Shown piece by piece: positions 38,736 to 45,475 of a stretch of 64,000 bases of DNA. Numbering within the stretch: the first letter of the stretch is position 1; the number at the start of each line of letters is the position of its first letter. The notes under the pieces are model-generated. The model ran no database searches, was not told the origin of the DNA, and saw only the letters and a list, made by a program, of their open reading frames with translations. The translations under genes were made by a program, and so were the position numbers. This stretch comes from Scopulibacillus darangshiensis (lineage in GTDB: Bacteria > Bacillota > Bacilli > Bacillales > Sporolactobacillaceae), in the NCBI RefSeq assembly GCF_004341035.1, contig NZ_SLXK01000012.1, positions 43,568 through 107,567 on the forward strand, read 5' to 3'.

Positions 38736-39627
38736 AGTCAAGAATGTCAGTAAAACTTTAGACAATATGGATGTTTTAACTAATGTCAATTTTGCAGTTA
38801 AAAGAGGGTCGATCTATGGGCTGCTTGGTTCAAACGGTGCCGGCAAAACCACATTATTAAAATTGGTAACGGGGATCCTGCTTCAGGATGAGGGAGACAT
38901 CTTAATTTCTCACCAGTCAGTGTTCGAAAATCCGCCGGTGAAAAACCGTATCGTTTTTATCGCTGATACACTATATTACTTCCCTCAATACACGGTCAAA
39001 CAAATGGCCAATTTTTATAGAAGTGTTTACTCAACCTGGGATGAAAAGCGCTATGAAAAATTGAAAGATGTTTTTGAAATTGATGAAAGTAAAAAAGTGC
39101 AAAAGTTCTCAAAAGGGATGCAAAGACAAGTCGCCTTTTGGCTGTCATTCTCAGCTATGCCTGAGATTCTTGTTTTAGATGAACCGATTGACGGTTTGGA
39201 TCCAGTGATGAGGAGAAAGATAAAGAATTTAATTGTCCAAGATGTGGCGGACAGGGGTATGACCGTACTAATATCCTCTCATAACCTTAGGGAAATTGAA
39301 GACATCTGTGATCATATTGGGATTTTACATAAGGGTGAGATGATCCTTGAAAAGGATTTGGATGATTTGAAATCGGATATCCATAAGATTCAAGTCGCTT
39401 TTAAAGGTAAAACACCAGAAAATTTATTCGGTAATCTTAGGGTTCTTTATAAAGAGGAAAGAGGAAGTGTTCTGTTGTGTATTGTGGCTGGAGATCAGGA
39501 GATGTTAACCGAGCATTTTACGAGGTCCAACCCTGTAATTTATGACATGCTGCCACTCACACTTGAGGAAATATTTATTTATGAAATGGGGGATGCGGGC
39601 TATGCCATCAAAAACATCTTGGTTTAG
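38728..39627 (+). CDS. ABC transporter ATP-binding protein (YtrB-like)
   Basis: Cytoplasmic ATPase of an ABC-2 type exporter. Walker A GSNGAGKTTLLKL at about 34-46, signature in the variant form FSKGMQRQ at about 128, Walker B ILVLDEPIDGLDP at about 147 and the switch His in SSHN. 299 residues. The ABC signature lacks the usual LSGGQ but SKGM variants are common in the YtrB/CcmA group. The ribosome site is GGGGGAGGTC. The 3' end overlaps the permease start by 26 bp. Confidence 0.93.
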   Translation: MIEVKNVSKTLDNMDVLTNVNFAVKRGSIYGLLGSNGAGKTTLLKLVTGILLQDEGDILISHQSVFENPPVKNRIVFIADTLYYFPQYTVKQMANFYRSVYSTWDEKRYEKLKDVFEIDESKKVQKFSKGMQRQVAFWLSFSAMPEILVLDEPIDGLDPVMRRKIKNLIVQDVADRGMTVLISSHNLREIEDICDHIGILHKGEMILEKDLDDLKSDIHKIQVAFKGKTPENLFGNLRVLYKEERGSVLLCIVAGDQEMLTEHFTRSNPVIYDMLPLTLEEIFIYEMGDAGYAIKNILV

Positions 39628-41548
39628 TAAAGAGATAGCATTTCAAAACCTCAGAACAGTAGGCTGGGTCGGCTTTGTTTATTTGGCAGGGTTGCTTTTT
39701 GCTGTTCCACTGAAAATTATCATGCTTGCTACCGATGATAACCAATATTTTGTAAGATTTGAGAATCTCTTTTCCTTCAATGCTGATTTGCAATGGTTTT
39801 TGACCTGCGTGATCCCGGTTTTATTAAGCATTTTTTTATTTCGCTACCTGCAAGTCAAGAACGCGTCAGACCTCATCCATAGTCTGCCGATTAAGCGGAC
39901 AAGAATTTTTAACCAATATCTCATCATGGGTATCCTCATGTTAATTATTCCAGTGGTTTTGACTGGCATCACCCTATTAATCTTGCATTCAGTGATGGAT
40001 GTGACCGATTATTATTCCTTAAAAGATGTACTATATTGGCTGCTTGACACTATAATAACCGATCTTTTGATTTTCATGTCCGGTGTGCTGGTTGCCATGA
40101 TAACAGGCCTTTCAGCTGTACAAGGAGGATTAACCTATGTCTTGCTGTTGTTTCCGGCTGGGATAGGTGTTCTTATTTCATATAACTTAAAATTTTTGTT
40201 AACAGGTTTTCCCTATGATTATTTTACGGATAAAAGTTTTGACAAGATCTCACCGATATCGCAGGCGCTAAATTTTCCTAATATGAAAAGTCCAATGTCG
40301 GTGATAGAAATCATTATCTATCTAATTTTGGCAGTCGTTTTTTACTTTGGTTCAATAATGATCTATAAAAAACGAAAGCTCGAAGCTGTGTCACAGGCCA
40401 TTGCCTTTTCACAATTAAGACCGGTATTTAAATACAGTATGACATTTTGCTTCATGCTGCTTGGCGGTTTTTACTTTGGGGGATTCCAGGGCGGCTTCTT
40501 TTGGATCATCTTCGGCTATATCATAGGGTCACTTATTGGTTATCTTATTGCAGAAATGATTTTGCACAAGACCTGGAGGGTATTAACCCGGTTAAAAGGA
40601 TATGTCATTTACGCGGTCATTTTTGCGGTAGTCTTCGGATTATTCCAATTTGACATAACAGGCTATGAAAAGCGTGTCCCGAAAGTTGCCAATATAGAAA
40701 GTGTCTATTTAAATAATCATCCTAGAGGGAAGAAGTTTTTTGAAGAACCGCAAAACATCGAGCTCGTTCGCAATTTGCATGAAAAAATAATAGGAAGTCA
40801 GGGGACAGCAGGAAAAACGAGCAAATATGGGGACCCGTTATTCTTTGTCTATAAATTAAAAAATGGCGATAAGGTAATGCGTGAGTATCGCTTGCAGGAC
40901 AAAGACAGGTACATTGCCTATTTAAAACCGTTGTATGAATCGAATGAATACAAACAAGCCCATTACAAATTATTGAGTGTAAATGTGGATATGGTAGATA
41001 AAATCACCATTTCCACAAATGGTCGTGTCACAAGAAGTGTTTCTTTCGTTGATCCTAAGGATATTATTGCCGCGATCAGCAACCTTAAGGATGATATCGA
41101 AAATGAAACATATGAGGATATGACGTTTGAACATGGTGCTGATTCAAATGTTGAAATTTTATTGAAAAATGATAAAAGGATGCACCTAGATTTTAAACCA
41201 TCCTATTCTAATTTAAAAAAATGGTTAAAGGCAAAAGGCCAACTTAAAAATGCCGTGGTTAACGCCAATGATATCAGCTCAGCTATTGTCATCAGGAAAA
41301 ATAATCATAGCTCTTATAAAACGTCACTTACGAATAAAGCATGGATCAAAAAAATGCTAAATAAAGGCCAGGCGCTTAAAGTGACCAATAAAGATAAAAT
41401 CGAAATGTGCCTTGATAACTTTAGCTGGGGATCGGTGAAAAGTCGATATGACGTTGTTTTTAACTATAAAAACGGGAACATGGATTCAGGTATTTTTGAT
41501 GGGAAACACACTCCCGCCTTTGTCGAGCAATATTTTAATGGGAAATGA
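39602..41548 (+). CDS. ABC-2 type permease with large extramembrane C-terminal domain
   Basis: Membrane partner of the preceding ATPase. About ten hydrophobic segments fill residues 1-375 (for example VGFVYLAGLLFAVPL, LIMGILMLIIPVVL, VIYAVIFAVVFGLFQF), with a cytoplasmic SLPIKRTRIF motif typical of ABC-2 permeases. The last 270 residues carry no membrane segment and are rich in Lys, Asn and Asp; following the final helix they probably lie outside the cell. The start at 39602 (MPSKTSWFSKEIA) follows GGGGGATGCGG. 648 residues. The C-terminal domain resembles what is labelled DUF6449 in some Bacillales permeases, from memory. Substrate unknown. Confidence 0.8.
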   Translation: MPSKTSWFSKEIAFQNLRTVGWVGFVYLAGLLFAVPLKIIMLATDDNQYFVRFENLFSFNADLQWFLTCVIPVLLSIFLFRYLQVKNASDLIHSLPIKRTRIFNQYLIMGILMLIIPVVLTGITLLILHSVMDVTDYYSLKDVLYWLLDTIITDLLIFMSGVLVAMITGLSAVQGGLTYVLLLFPAGIGVLISYNLKFLLTGFPYDYFTDKSFDKISPISQALNFPNMKSPMSVIEIIIYLILAVVFYFGSIMIYKKRKLEAVSQAIAFSQLRPVFKYSMTFCFMLLGGFYFGGFQGGFFWIIFGYIIGSLIGYLIAEMILHKTWRVLTRLKGYVIYAVIFAVVFGLFQFDITGYEKRVPKVANIESVYLNNHPRGKKFFEEPQNIELVRNLHEKIIGSQGTAGKTSKYGDPLFFVYKLKNGDKVMREYRLQDKDRYIAYLKPLYESNEYKQAHYKLLSVNVDMVDKITISTNGRVTRSVSFVDPKDIIAAISNLKDDIENETYEDMTFEHGADSNVEILLKNDKRMHLDFKPSYSNLKKWLKAKGQLKNAVVNANDISSAIVIRKNNHSSYKTSLTNKAWIKKMLNKGQALKVTNKDKIEMCLDNFSWGSVKSRYDVVFNYKNGNMDSGIFDGKHTPAFVEQYFNGK

Positions 41549-41559
41549 GGTGGCATGCG

Positions 41560-42099
41560 ATGTCTTTAGCTTTACACAAGAGAAAGGCAAGTGAAACGGA
41601 TCTGGAAGAATTGTATCAGACGTTTTATCAAAGGGTATATAGGGCAGCCATGGTGATTTGCCGGGATCCGTACCTCGCGGAAGATATTATTCAAGAAACA
41701 TTTATTAAAGCTATAAAAAAACTAGACACCCTTGCTGATCACCAAAAGATCGGCCCGTGGCTCTTAACGATAGCTTCCAGAACGGCAATTGATACGCTTA
41801 GGAAAGAAAAGAGGAAACGTGCCTTGTCATTGGATAGCATTGCAATGTTCAAGAAGGACATGCTTATGGAAGCTTGCGATGTCGAAAGGGATGTTGAATC
41901 ATTATTGTTTGAACAAGAGGTACAGGCAGATATTAATCAGCTAAAGCCAGAATTTCGGGAAATTATCCTATTGAAGTGCTTTAAGGGCTTAAAGGAAAAT
42001 GAAATCGCCGCCAAACTGGGATTATCCAAAGGCACTGTGAAATCACGGCTATACCGCGCCAGGCAGCAAATGAGATGTCATTGGAAGCCACCCATTTGA
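41560..42099 (+). CDS. ECF-type RNA polymerase sigma factor
   Basis: Alternative sigma factor of the extracytoplasmic-function group. Region 2 is LYQTFYQRVYRAAMVICRDP followed by AEDIIQETFIKAIK. Region 4 is FREIILLKCFKGLKENEIAA then LGLSKGTVKSRLYRARQQMR. 179 residues. The start at 41560 (MSLALHKRK) follows GAGGTGG. It begins 11 bp after the permease and so looks co-transcribed with gntR-ABC. No anti-sigma gene follows; the permease's outer domain is a possible sensor, but that is inference. Confidence 0.9.
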   Translation: MSLALHKRKASETDLEELYQTFYQRVYRAAMVICRDPYLAEDIIQETFIKAIKKLDTLADHQKIGPWLLTIASRTAIDTLRKEKRKRALSLDSIAMFKKDMLMEACDVERDVESLLFEQEVQADINQLKPEFREIILLKCFKGLKENEIAAKLGLSKGTVKSRLYRARQQMRCHWKPPI

Positions 42100-42189
42100 C
42101 GATTCAACAGCGGACCCGTAGGAAAACTAGATTTGAACTCAGCAATCGTTTGATTTATCAGTTGTCCCTATCATAATTCCTTGCCGCTT

Positions 42190-42198
42190 CATAGAATA
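42190..42198 (+). promoter_or_regulatory. Possible mother-cell (sigma-E/K) -10 element for the YjcZ-type gene
   Basis: CATAGAATA fits the CATAnnnTA -10 pattern shared by sigma-E and sigma-K promoters, with an ATA-containing -35 candidate (TCATAAT) about 13-14 bp upstream. It lies 32 bp before the small gene. Sequence match only. Confidence 0.4.
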
Positions 42199-42229
42199 TA
42201 AAGAATCAAGATAAGGTGGTGATTGATAA

Positions 42230-42322
42230 ATGAGTTACGGTGGTGGCTACGGCAATAACTTTGCGTTAATTGTCGTCCTTTTCATTCTATTGATTATCGT
42301 TGGAGCAGCTTATGTATACTAG
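42230..42322 (+). CDS. YjcZ-family sporulation-type small membrane peptide
   Basis: 30 residues, beginning MSYGGGYGNNFALIVVLFIL and ending IVGAAYVY. A glycine/tyrosine-rich head is followed by a single hydrophobic helix, the pattern of the YjcZ/YhjA/SscA-type peptides expressed in the mother cell of sporulating Bacillales. AAGGTGGTGATTGATAA precedes the ATG, and a terminator follows at 42349. Exact role unknown; members are thought to be coat- or membrane-associated. Confidence 0.85.
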   Translation: MSYGGGYGNNFALIVVLFILLIIVGAAYVY

Positions 42323-42348
42323 AATTTAAAATTAAATGTAAGCATACT

Positions 42349-42376
42349 AAAAGGGCACATTACTGTGTCCTTTTTT
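42349..42376 (+). terminator. Terminator after the YjcZ-type gene
   Basis: AAAAGGGCACA pairs with TGTGTCCTTTT (one G-T pair) around TTAC, followed by T residues. Confidence 0.8.
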
Positions 42377-42390
42377 CACGGGGAAAATCG

Positions 42391-42411
42391 AATAATAATA
42401 ATAATAATAAG
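42391..42411. repeat. AAT trinucleotide microsatellite
   Basis: Six to seven uninterrupted AAT units directly before the next terminator hairpin. Such a run is prone to slippage. It lies outside any gene. Confidence 0.8.
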
Positions 42412-42437
42412 CTAACCTTAGAGAAGGTTAGCTTATT
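42406..42437. terminator. Bidirectional terminator facing the minus-strand gene at 42452
   Basis: Perfect 14-bp stem AATAAGCTAACCTT / AAGGTTAGCTTATT around a 4-base loop. It lies between the ends of a plus- and a minus-strand gene. Confidence 0.8.
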
Positions 42438-42451
42438 AAATACAAATTATT

Positions 42452-42703
42452 TTACCAAAAGAAAAATGGCCAAAGGGCGATGGAGGCAATGGCCGCTAAC
42501 GCGATCGGAAAGCCGAATCCGTAGCCAAAATAATAGACACCCGGGCCATCTACCCCATCCCCGCCATCTATGGGTTGAAGGTATACATGTGAGCCGTCAA
42601 CTTTTGTTATAGTCCCCCGATGCACGGTGCCATCCTGACAGCGGATTTCAACGGATTGATTCATGTATTTCTGACAGAGTTCATAAAAATTTTGTCCTGA
42701 CAT
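42452..42703 (-). CDS. Hypothetical protein, Sm-like N terminus with hydrophobic C terminus
   Basis: I do not recognise a named family. 83 residues: the N-terminal half (NFYELCQKYMNQSVEIRC then DGTVHRGTITKVDGSHVYL) looks like a short Sm/LSM-type beta barrel. A Gly/Asp-rich linker (GGDGVDGPGVYYFGYGFGF) leads to a hydrophobic tail, IALAAIASIALWPFFFW. The ribosome site is CAGGGGAGGG before ATG 42703. Similar short proteins occur in spore-forming Bacillales as uncharacterised genes, as far as I recall, and the neighbours (YjcZ-type peptide, sspH) suggest a spore setting; this is inference. Confidence 0.75.
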   Translation of the reverse strand: MSGQNFYELCQKYMNQSVEIRCQDGTVHRGTITKVDGSHVYLQPIDGGDGVDGPGVYYFGYGFGFPIALAAIASIALWPFFFW

Positions 42704-42884
42704 TTTTTACCCTCCCCTGTTTGTGAAATGTGCATCTTATACATCCTATGAAGATCAGAAAGGTTTTGAATAGGGGAATATCCCCGGTTAACAAAGGCTT
42801 TCGTGTCTTTTTCTATATTTAGGCTTTATGGTAAAAAGTGGTATATTTTAGACGAAATAGAAGGGTTTGAATAGAAAAGGTAGA

Positions 42885-43060
42885 ATGATTAGCTTATGGA
42901 GCAATTTCGTAAATAACCTTTCATCAAAGGTAAAGCAAGAAGTACGGAACAAAACATCCCTTGGCAACAACCGTGGCATTGGCCGGCCGTGCCAAAAGAA
43001 ATTAATGATGTTCCGCATGCGCCATGGTGGGATTATAAAAAGGGCCCGCTAAAAAGAATT
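42885..43060 (+). pseudogene. Possible frameshifted small Trp/Pro-rich protein gene
   Basis: One frame starts MISLWSNFVNNLSSKVKQE (ATG 42885). A second frame, open from 42917 without a start codon, continues with NIPWQQPWHWPAVPKEI then NDVPHAPWWDYKKGPL. Joining them near 42940-42950 by a single-base shift gives a plausible amphipathic head with a Trp/Pro/His-rich tail. Neither frame alone makes sense. The tail runs on into antisense of sspH without a stop. Either a decayed gene or chance. Confidence 0.3.
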
Positions 43061-43085
43061 TTTAGAAGGCCCGATTTATTGGCGG

Positions 43086-43271
43086 CTAGCGATAATCTTC
43101 TTTTAGGTCGTTCAAGGAAACCTCTTGTTCATTCTCCGGTTGATCAAGGGCATAAATTCTGGCTGTCTCATTTTTGTCATCTACATGCTGAATATAGATT
43201 GCATCTCCTTTATAAGATACATTTGCCATTACCGGTGAAGAAGCAATCTCTTGTGCGCGCTGTTTATTCAT
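43086..43271 (-). CDS. sspH: H-type small acid-soluble spore protein
   Basis: 61-residue minor SASP. The family core is clear: MNKQRAQEIASSPVMANVSY, IYIQHVDDKNETARIYALDQP and a short acidic C terminus. These proteins are made in the forespore (normally by sigma-G) and bind in the spore core. The start at 43271 follows AAAAGGTGG; an in-frame codon 57 bases upstream is rejected. A GGGCC/GGCCC hairpin with a CTAAAAA/TTTTTAG inner stem lies just past its stop (43041-43072). I see no clear sigma-G promoter. Confidence 0.88.
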   Translation of the reverse strand: MNKQRAQEIASSPVMANVSYKGDAIYIQHVDDKNETARIYALDQPENEQEVSLNDLKEDYR

Positions 43272-43366
43272 GTTAAACCACCTTTTATTATTCTTATAGT
43301 TTTTAATTTGTACTACTAGGTCAATCATTATTCCTTGATAACCATTTAATGAGAGGGAGTCTTATA

Positions 43367-43395
43367 TTGCATGGCGGGTGGTGTTGTGGTATGAT
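43367..43395 (+). promoter_or_regulatory. Sigma-A promoter of rplS
   Basis: TTGCAT, 17-bp spacer, TATGAT. Start expected near 43401. This gives rplS its own promoter, needed because the island separates it from trmD. Confidence 0.65.
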
Positions 43396-43401
43396 AAATT
43401 T

Positions 43402-43484
43402 TGTGGCAAATGCCAGTGAAGTGAATACGATGTTCCGCTTCAACCTAGGGTTGTAAGAGCATTTGTAGGGAAGGAGGGGCATTT
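43402..43484 (+). promoter_or_regulatory. rplS 5' leader, candidate L19 leader RNA
   Basis: About 83 nt between the predicted start and rplS, ending in the ribosome site GAAGGAGGGGC. It contains GTTCCGCTTCAACC and AGGGTTGTAAGAGC, which can pair in part (CAACCTAGGGTTG). Firmicutes often have a structured L19 leader here that controls L19 synthesis. A covariance-model search would decide. Confidence 0.45.
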
Positions 43485-43826
43485 ATGCAAAATATTTTAG
43501 CTGAAATTACAAAAGAACAGTTGAAAACTGATCTGCCAGAATTTCGCGCAGGTGATACGGTAAAAGTACACGTTAAGGTTGTTGAAGGTTCACGTGAGCG
43601 TATTCAGATCTTTGAAGGTGTTGTTATCAAGCGCCACGGCGGCGGTATCAGCGAAACATTTACGGTTCGCAAGATATCTTACGGTGTAGGTGTTGAAAGA
43701 GCGTTCCCGGTTCACTCACCAAAGATTGAAAAGATCGATGTTGTACGCCGCGGTAAAGTTCGTCGTGCGAAACTTTACTATCTACGCAACCTACGCGGTA
43801 AAGCAGCTCGTATTAAAAGCCGATAA
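43485..43826 (+). CDS. rplS: 50S ribosomal protein L19
   Basis: Protein bL19 at the 30S-50S interface. Landmarks: [52 protein letters not shown] and the C-terminal [18 protein letters not shown]. 113 residues, normal. Strong ribosome site GGAAGGAGGGGC. Followed by a perfect terminator and repeat copy B. Confidence 0.97.
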   Translation: MQNILAEITKEQLKTDLPEFRAGDTVKVHVKVVEGSRERIQIFEGVVIKRHGGGISETFTVRKISYGVGVERAFPVHSPKIEKIDVVRRGKVRRAKLYYLRNLRGKAARIKSR

Positions 43827-43833
43827 ATGTCCG

Positions 43834-43866
43834 AAAAAAGGAGCTTGTTATACAAGCTCCTTTTTT
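43834..43866 (+). terminator. Intrinsic terminator after rplS
   Basis: 14-bp perfect stem AAAAAAGGAGCTTG / CAAGCTCCTTTTTT around TTATA. The T-run merges into repeat copy B. Confidence 0.9.
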
Positions 43867-43963
43867 AGTTAATAAGAAAGTATAAACTTTCTTACGCACA
43901 TAAGTGCAACTAAGCCTCTGGCTGCGCCCATTAAAGGCTTGCCAATCGGCAAGTTTTCTTTAA
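43861..43963 (+). repeat. Structured intergenic repeat, copy B
   Basis: Second plus-orientation copy of the element at 28840. It begins at the same TTTTTTAGTTAAT junction as copy A and ends with TTTTCTTTAA. Stem-loops: TAAGAAAGT/ACTTTCTTA (43873-43894), GCAC-ATAA-GTGC, GCCT/AGGC, CTTGCC-AATC-GGCAAG (43938-43953). Two base pairs differ from copy A by changes on both sides of the stem. Confidence 0.85.
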
Positions 43964-44014
43964 CTTTAAAACGCCAAATTTTATTATTTTTCTACTTACG
44001 GAGGGCTAAAGGTG

Positions 44015-44539
44015 ATGGCAAAACAGCATAAATCGTTGGGGATCCTGAAGCCTTTAATCATTGCGGTTGTATTAGCTGTTCTCATACGCTATTTTATATT
44101 CGGGCATATTGTTGTTGATGGGCACTCTATGATGCCGACATTGCATGACCATGACCATATGATAGTAAATAAACTGAGTTATGATATTGGCAAGCCTCAC
44201 CGGTTTGATATTGTTATTTTTCACGCAACGAAAGAATCTGACTATATCAAACGAGTGATTGGGCTTCCGGGTGAAACGATTAAGTATGAAAATGACACAT
44301 TATATGTTGATGGTCAAAAGGTTGATGAGCCATTTCTGGATGATAAAAAGAGGTCAGTCAAGGGCTGGTTGACATATAACTTTATTGCCGAGGTCCCCCA
44401 AGGAACGGTCTTCGTTATGGGGGACAATCGGCGTAACAGCCGAGACAGCCGGATCATCGGCCCCATTCCTTTAACAAAAATTACCGGGAAGGCTGAAGTA
44501 ACATTTTGGCCGTTTTCCGATTTTCAAGTTGTAAAGTAG
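44015..44539 (+). CDS. lepB: Signal peptidase I
   Basis: Membrane serine-lysine protease that removes signal peptides outside the membrane. One N-terminal anchor (PLIIAVVLAVLIRYFIFG, about 13-30), nucleophile Ser38 in GHSMMPTL, general base Lys79 in YIKRVIGLPGE, and the box GDNRRNSRDSR near residue 142. 174 residues, the compact Bacillus SipS/SipT form. The start at 44015 lies 8 bp after GAGGGC; a GTG one codon earlier is possible. It lies between rplS and rbgA as in several Bacillales. Confidence 0.94.
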   Translation: MAKQHKSLGILKPLIIAVVLAVLIRYFIFGHIVVDGHSMMPTLHDHDHMIVNKLSYDIGKPHRFDIVIFHATKESDYIKRVIGLPGETIKYENDTLYVDGQKVDEPFLDDKKRSVKGWLTYNFIAEVPQGTVFVMGDNRRNSRDSRIIGPIPLTKITGKAEVTFWPFSDFQVVK

Positions 44540-44548
44540 GTGACTTTA

Positions 44549-45415
44549 TTGACAATTCAATGGTATCCGGGTCATATGGCTAAAGCGAAACGCCAAATGA
44601 TCGAAAAAATTAAACTGATCGATGTTGTGATTGAACTGGTAGACTCACGTATCCCTGAATCCTCAAGAAACCCGCTTGTTGACGAGATTGCTGCTGATAA
44701 GCCAAGGTTATTGATTCTTAATAAAGCGGATATGGCTGATCCCCATGTTACCTCAGCCTGGAAGGATACATTTAAGCAAAAGGGATACAGTGTACATTCT
44801 GTTAACTCCCAAACTGGAGAAGGAACAAAGGCTATTCCAGATTTGGTTCATCAGTTGACCTTAAAAAAGAGAGAAAAGCTGGAAAGTAAAGGTTTTAATG
44901 CCCGGGCCGATCGAGCTCTTATTTTAGGTATTCCAAATGTTGGTAAGTCGACATTGATCAATCGGTTAGCAAACAAAAAGATCGCTAAAATCGGCGACCG
45001 GCCAGGTGTGACGAAAGCGCAACAATGGATCAAAGTCGGTAAAACAATGGAGCTTCTGGATACCCCCGGAATCCTCTGGCCGAAATTCGAGGATCCCGAT
45101 GTTGGGTTGAGACTTGCGGCTACGGGTGCCATTAAAGATGAATTGGTTGACTTCCAGGATATCGCTGTTTTTCTATTGAAGACGCTATGGATGTCATACC
45201 CCGAGACTTTAAGTGACAGGTATGGGATATCGGATTTGCCGCCAATTGAAGCAGAACCTGCCATAGAAGAAATTGTTGAATTGTTCGATGTAATCGGCAA
45301 AAGGCGCGGCTGTGTCGCAGGAGGCGGCCATATCGATTATGATAGGACGGCTGAAATTATTGTTCGTGATTACCGCAGCCAAAAGCTCGGCCGTTTGACA
45401 TTGGAAAGACCTTAA
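44549..45415 (+). CDS. rbgA: Ribosome biogenesis GTPase RbgA (YlqF)
   Basis: Circularly permuted GTPase required to finish the 50S subunit (late addition of L16 and others). Order G4 ([10 protein letters not shown]), G1 [14 protein letters not shown] at about 130, G3 DTPGILWP, and a C-terminal helical domain with [16 protein letters not shown]. 288 residues from TTG 44549 ([14 protein letters not shown]) six bases after AGGTGA; a GTG at 44540 is the alternative. Confidence 0.95.
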   Translation: MTIQWYPGHMAKAKRQMIEKIKLIDVVIELVDSRIPESSRNPLVDEIAADKPRLLILNKADMADPHVTSAWKDTFKQKGYSVHSVNSQTGEGTKAIPDLVHQLTLKKREKLESKGFNARADRALILGIPNVGKSTLINRLANKKIAKIGDRPGVTKAQQWIKVGKTMELLDTPGILWPKFEDPDVGLRLAATGAIKDELVDFQDIAVFLLKTLWMSYPETLSDRYGISDLPPIEAEPAIEEIVELFDVIGKRRGCVAGGGHIDYDRTAEIIVRDYRSQKLGRLTLERP

Positions 45416-45424
45416 TCAAAAAAA

Positions 45425-45454
45425 GGGGGTCTGACCCTTTGGGGTCAGACCCCC
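45425..45454. repeat. Palindrome between rbgA and rnhB
   Basis: GGGGGTCTGACCC and GGGTCAGACCCCC around a 4-base centre, preceded by seven A residues. On the minus strand this reads as a hairpin followed by T7, a terminator shape with no minus-strand gene to serve. It sits in a co-oriented operon, directly before rnhB. The same GGTCTGACC-type palindrome occurs as a mobile-looking hairpin in many bacteria, from memory. Confidence 0.75.
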
Positions 45455-45475
45455 TGAAAGCGAGACATACATAAC

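Noticed and set aside
42989..43276. Plus-strand frame of 95 codons from GTG 42989
   Set aside because: Most of it is the antisense of sspH; only the first part is of interest and is treated as a possible frameshifted gene.
44851..45300. Minus-strand open frame of 149 codons opposite rbgA
   Set aside because: Serine-rich shadow translation with no supporting signals.
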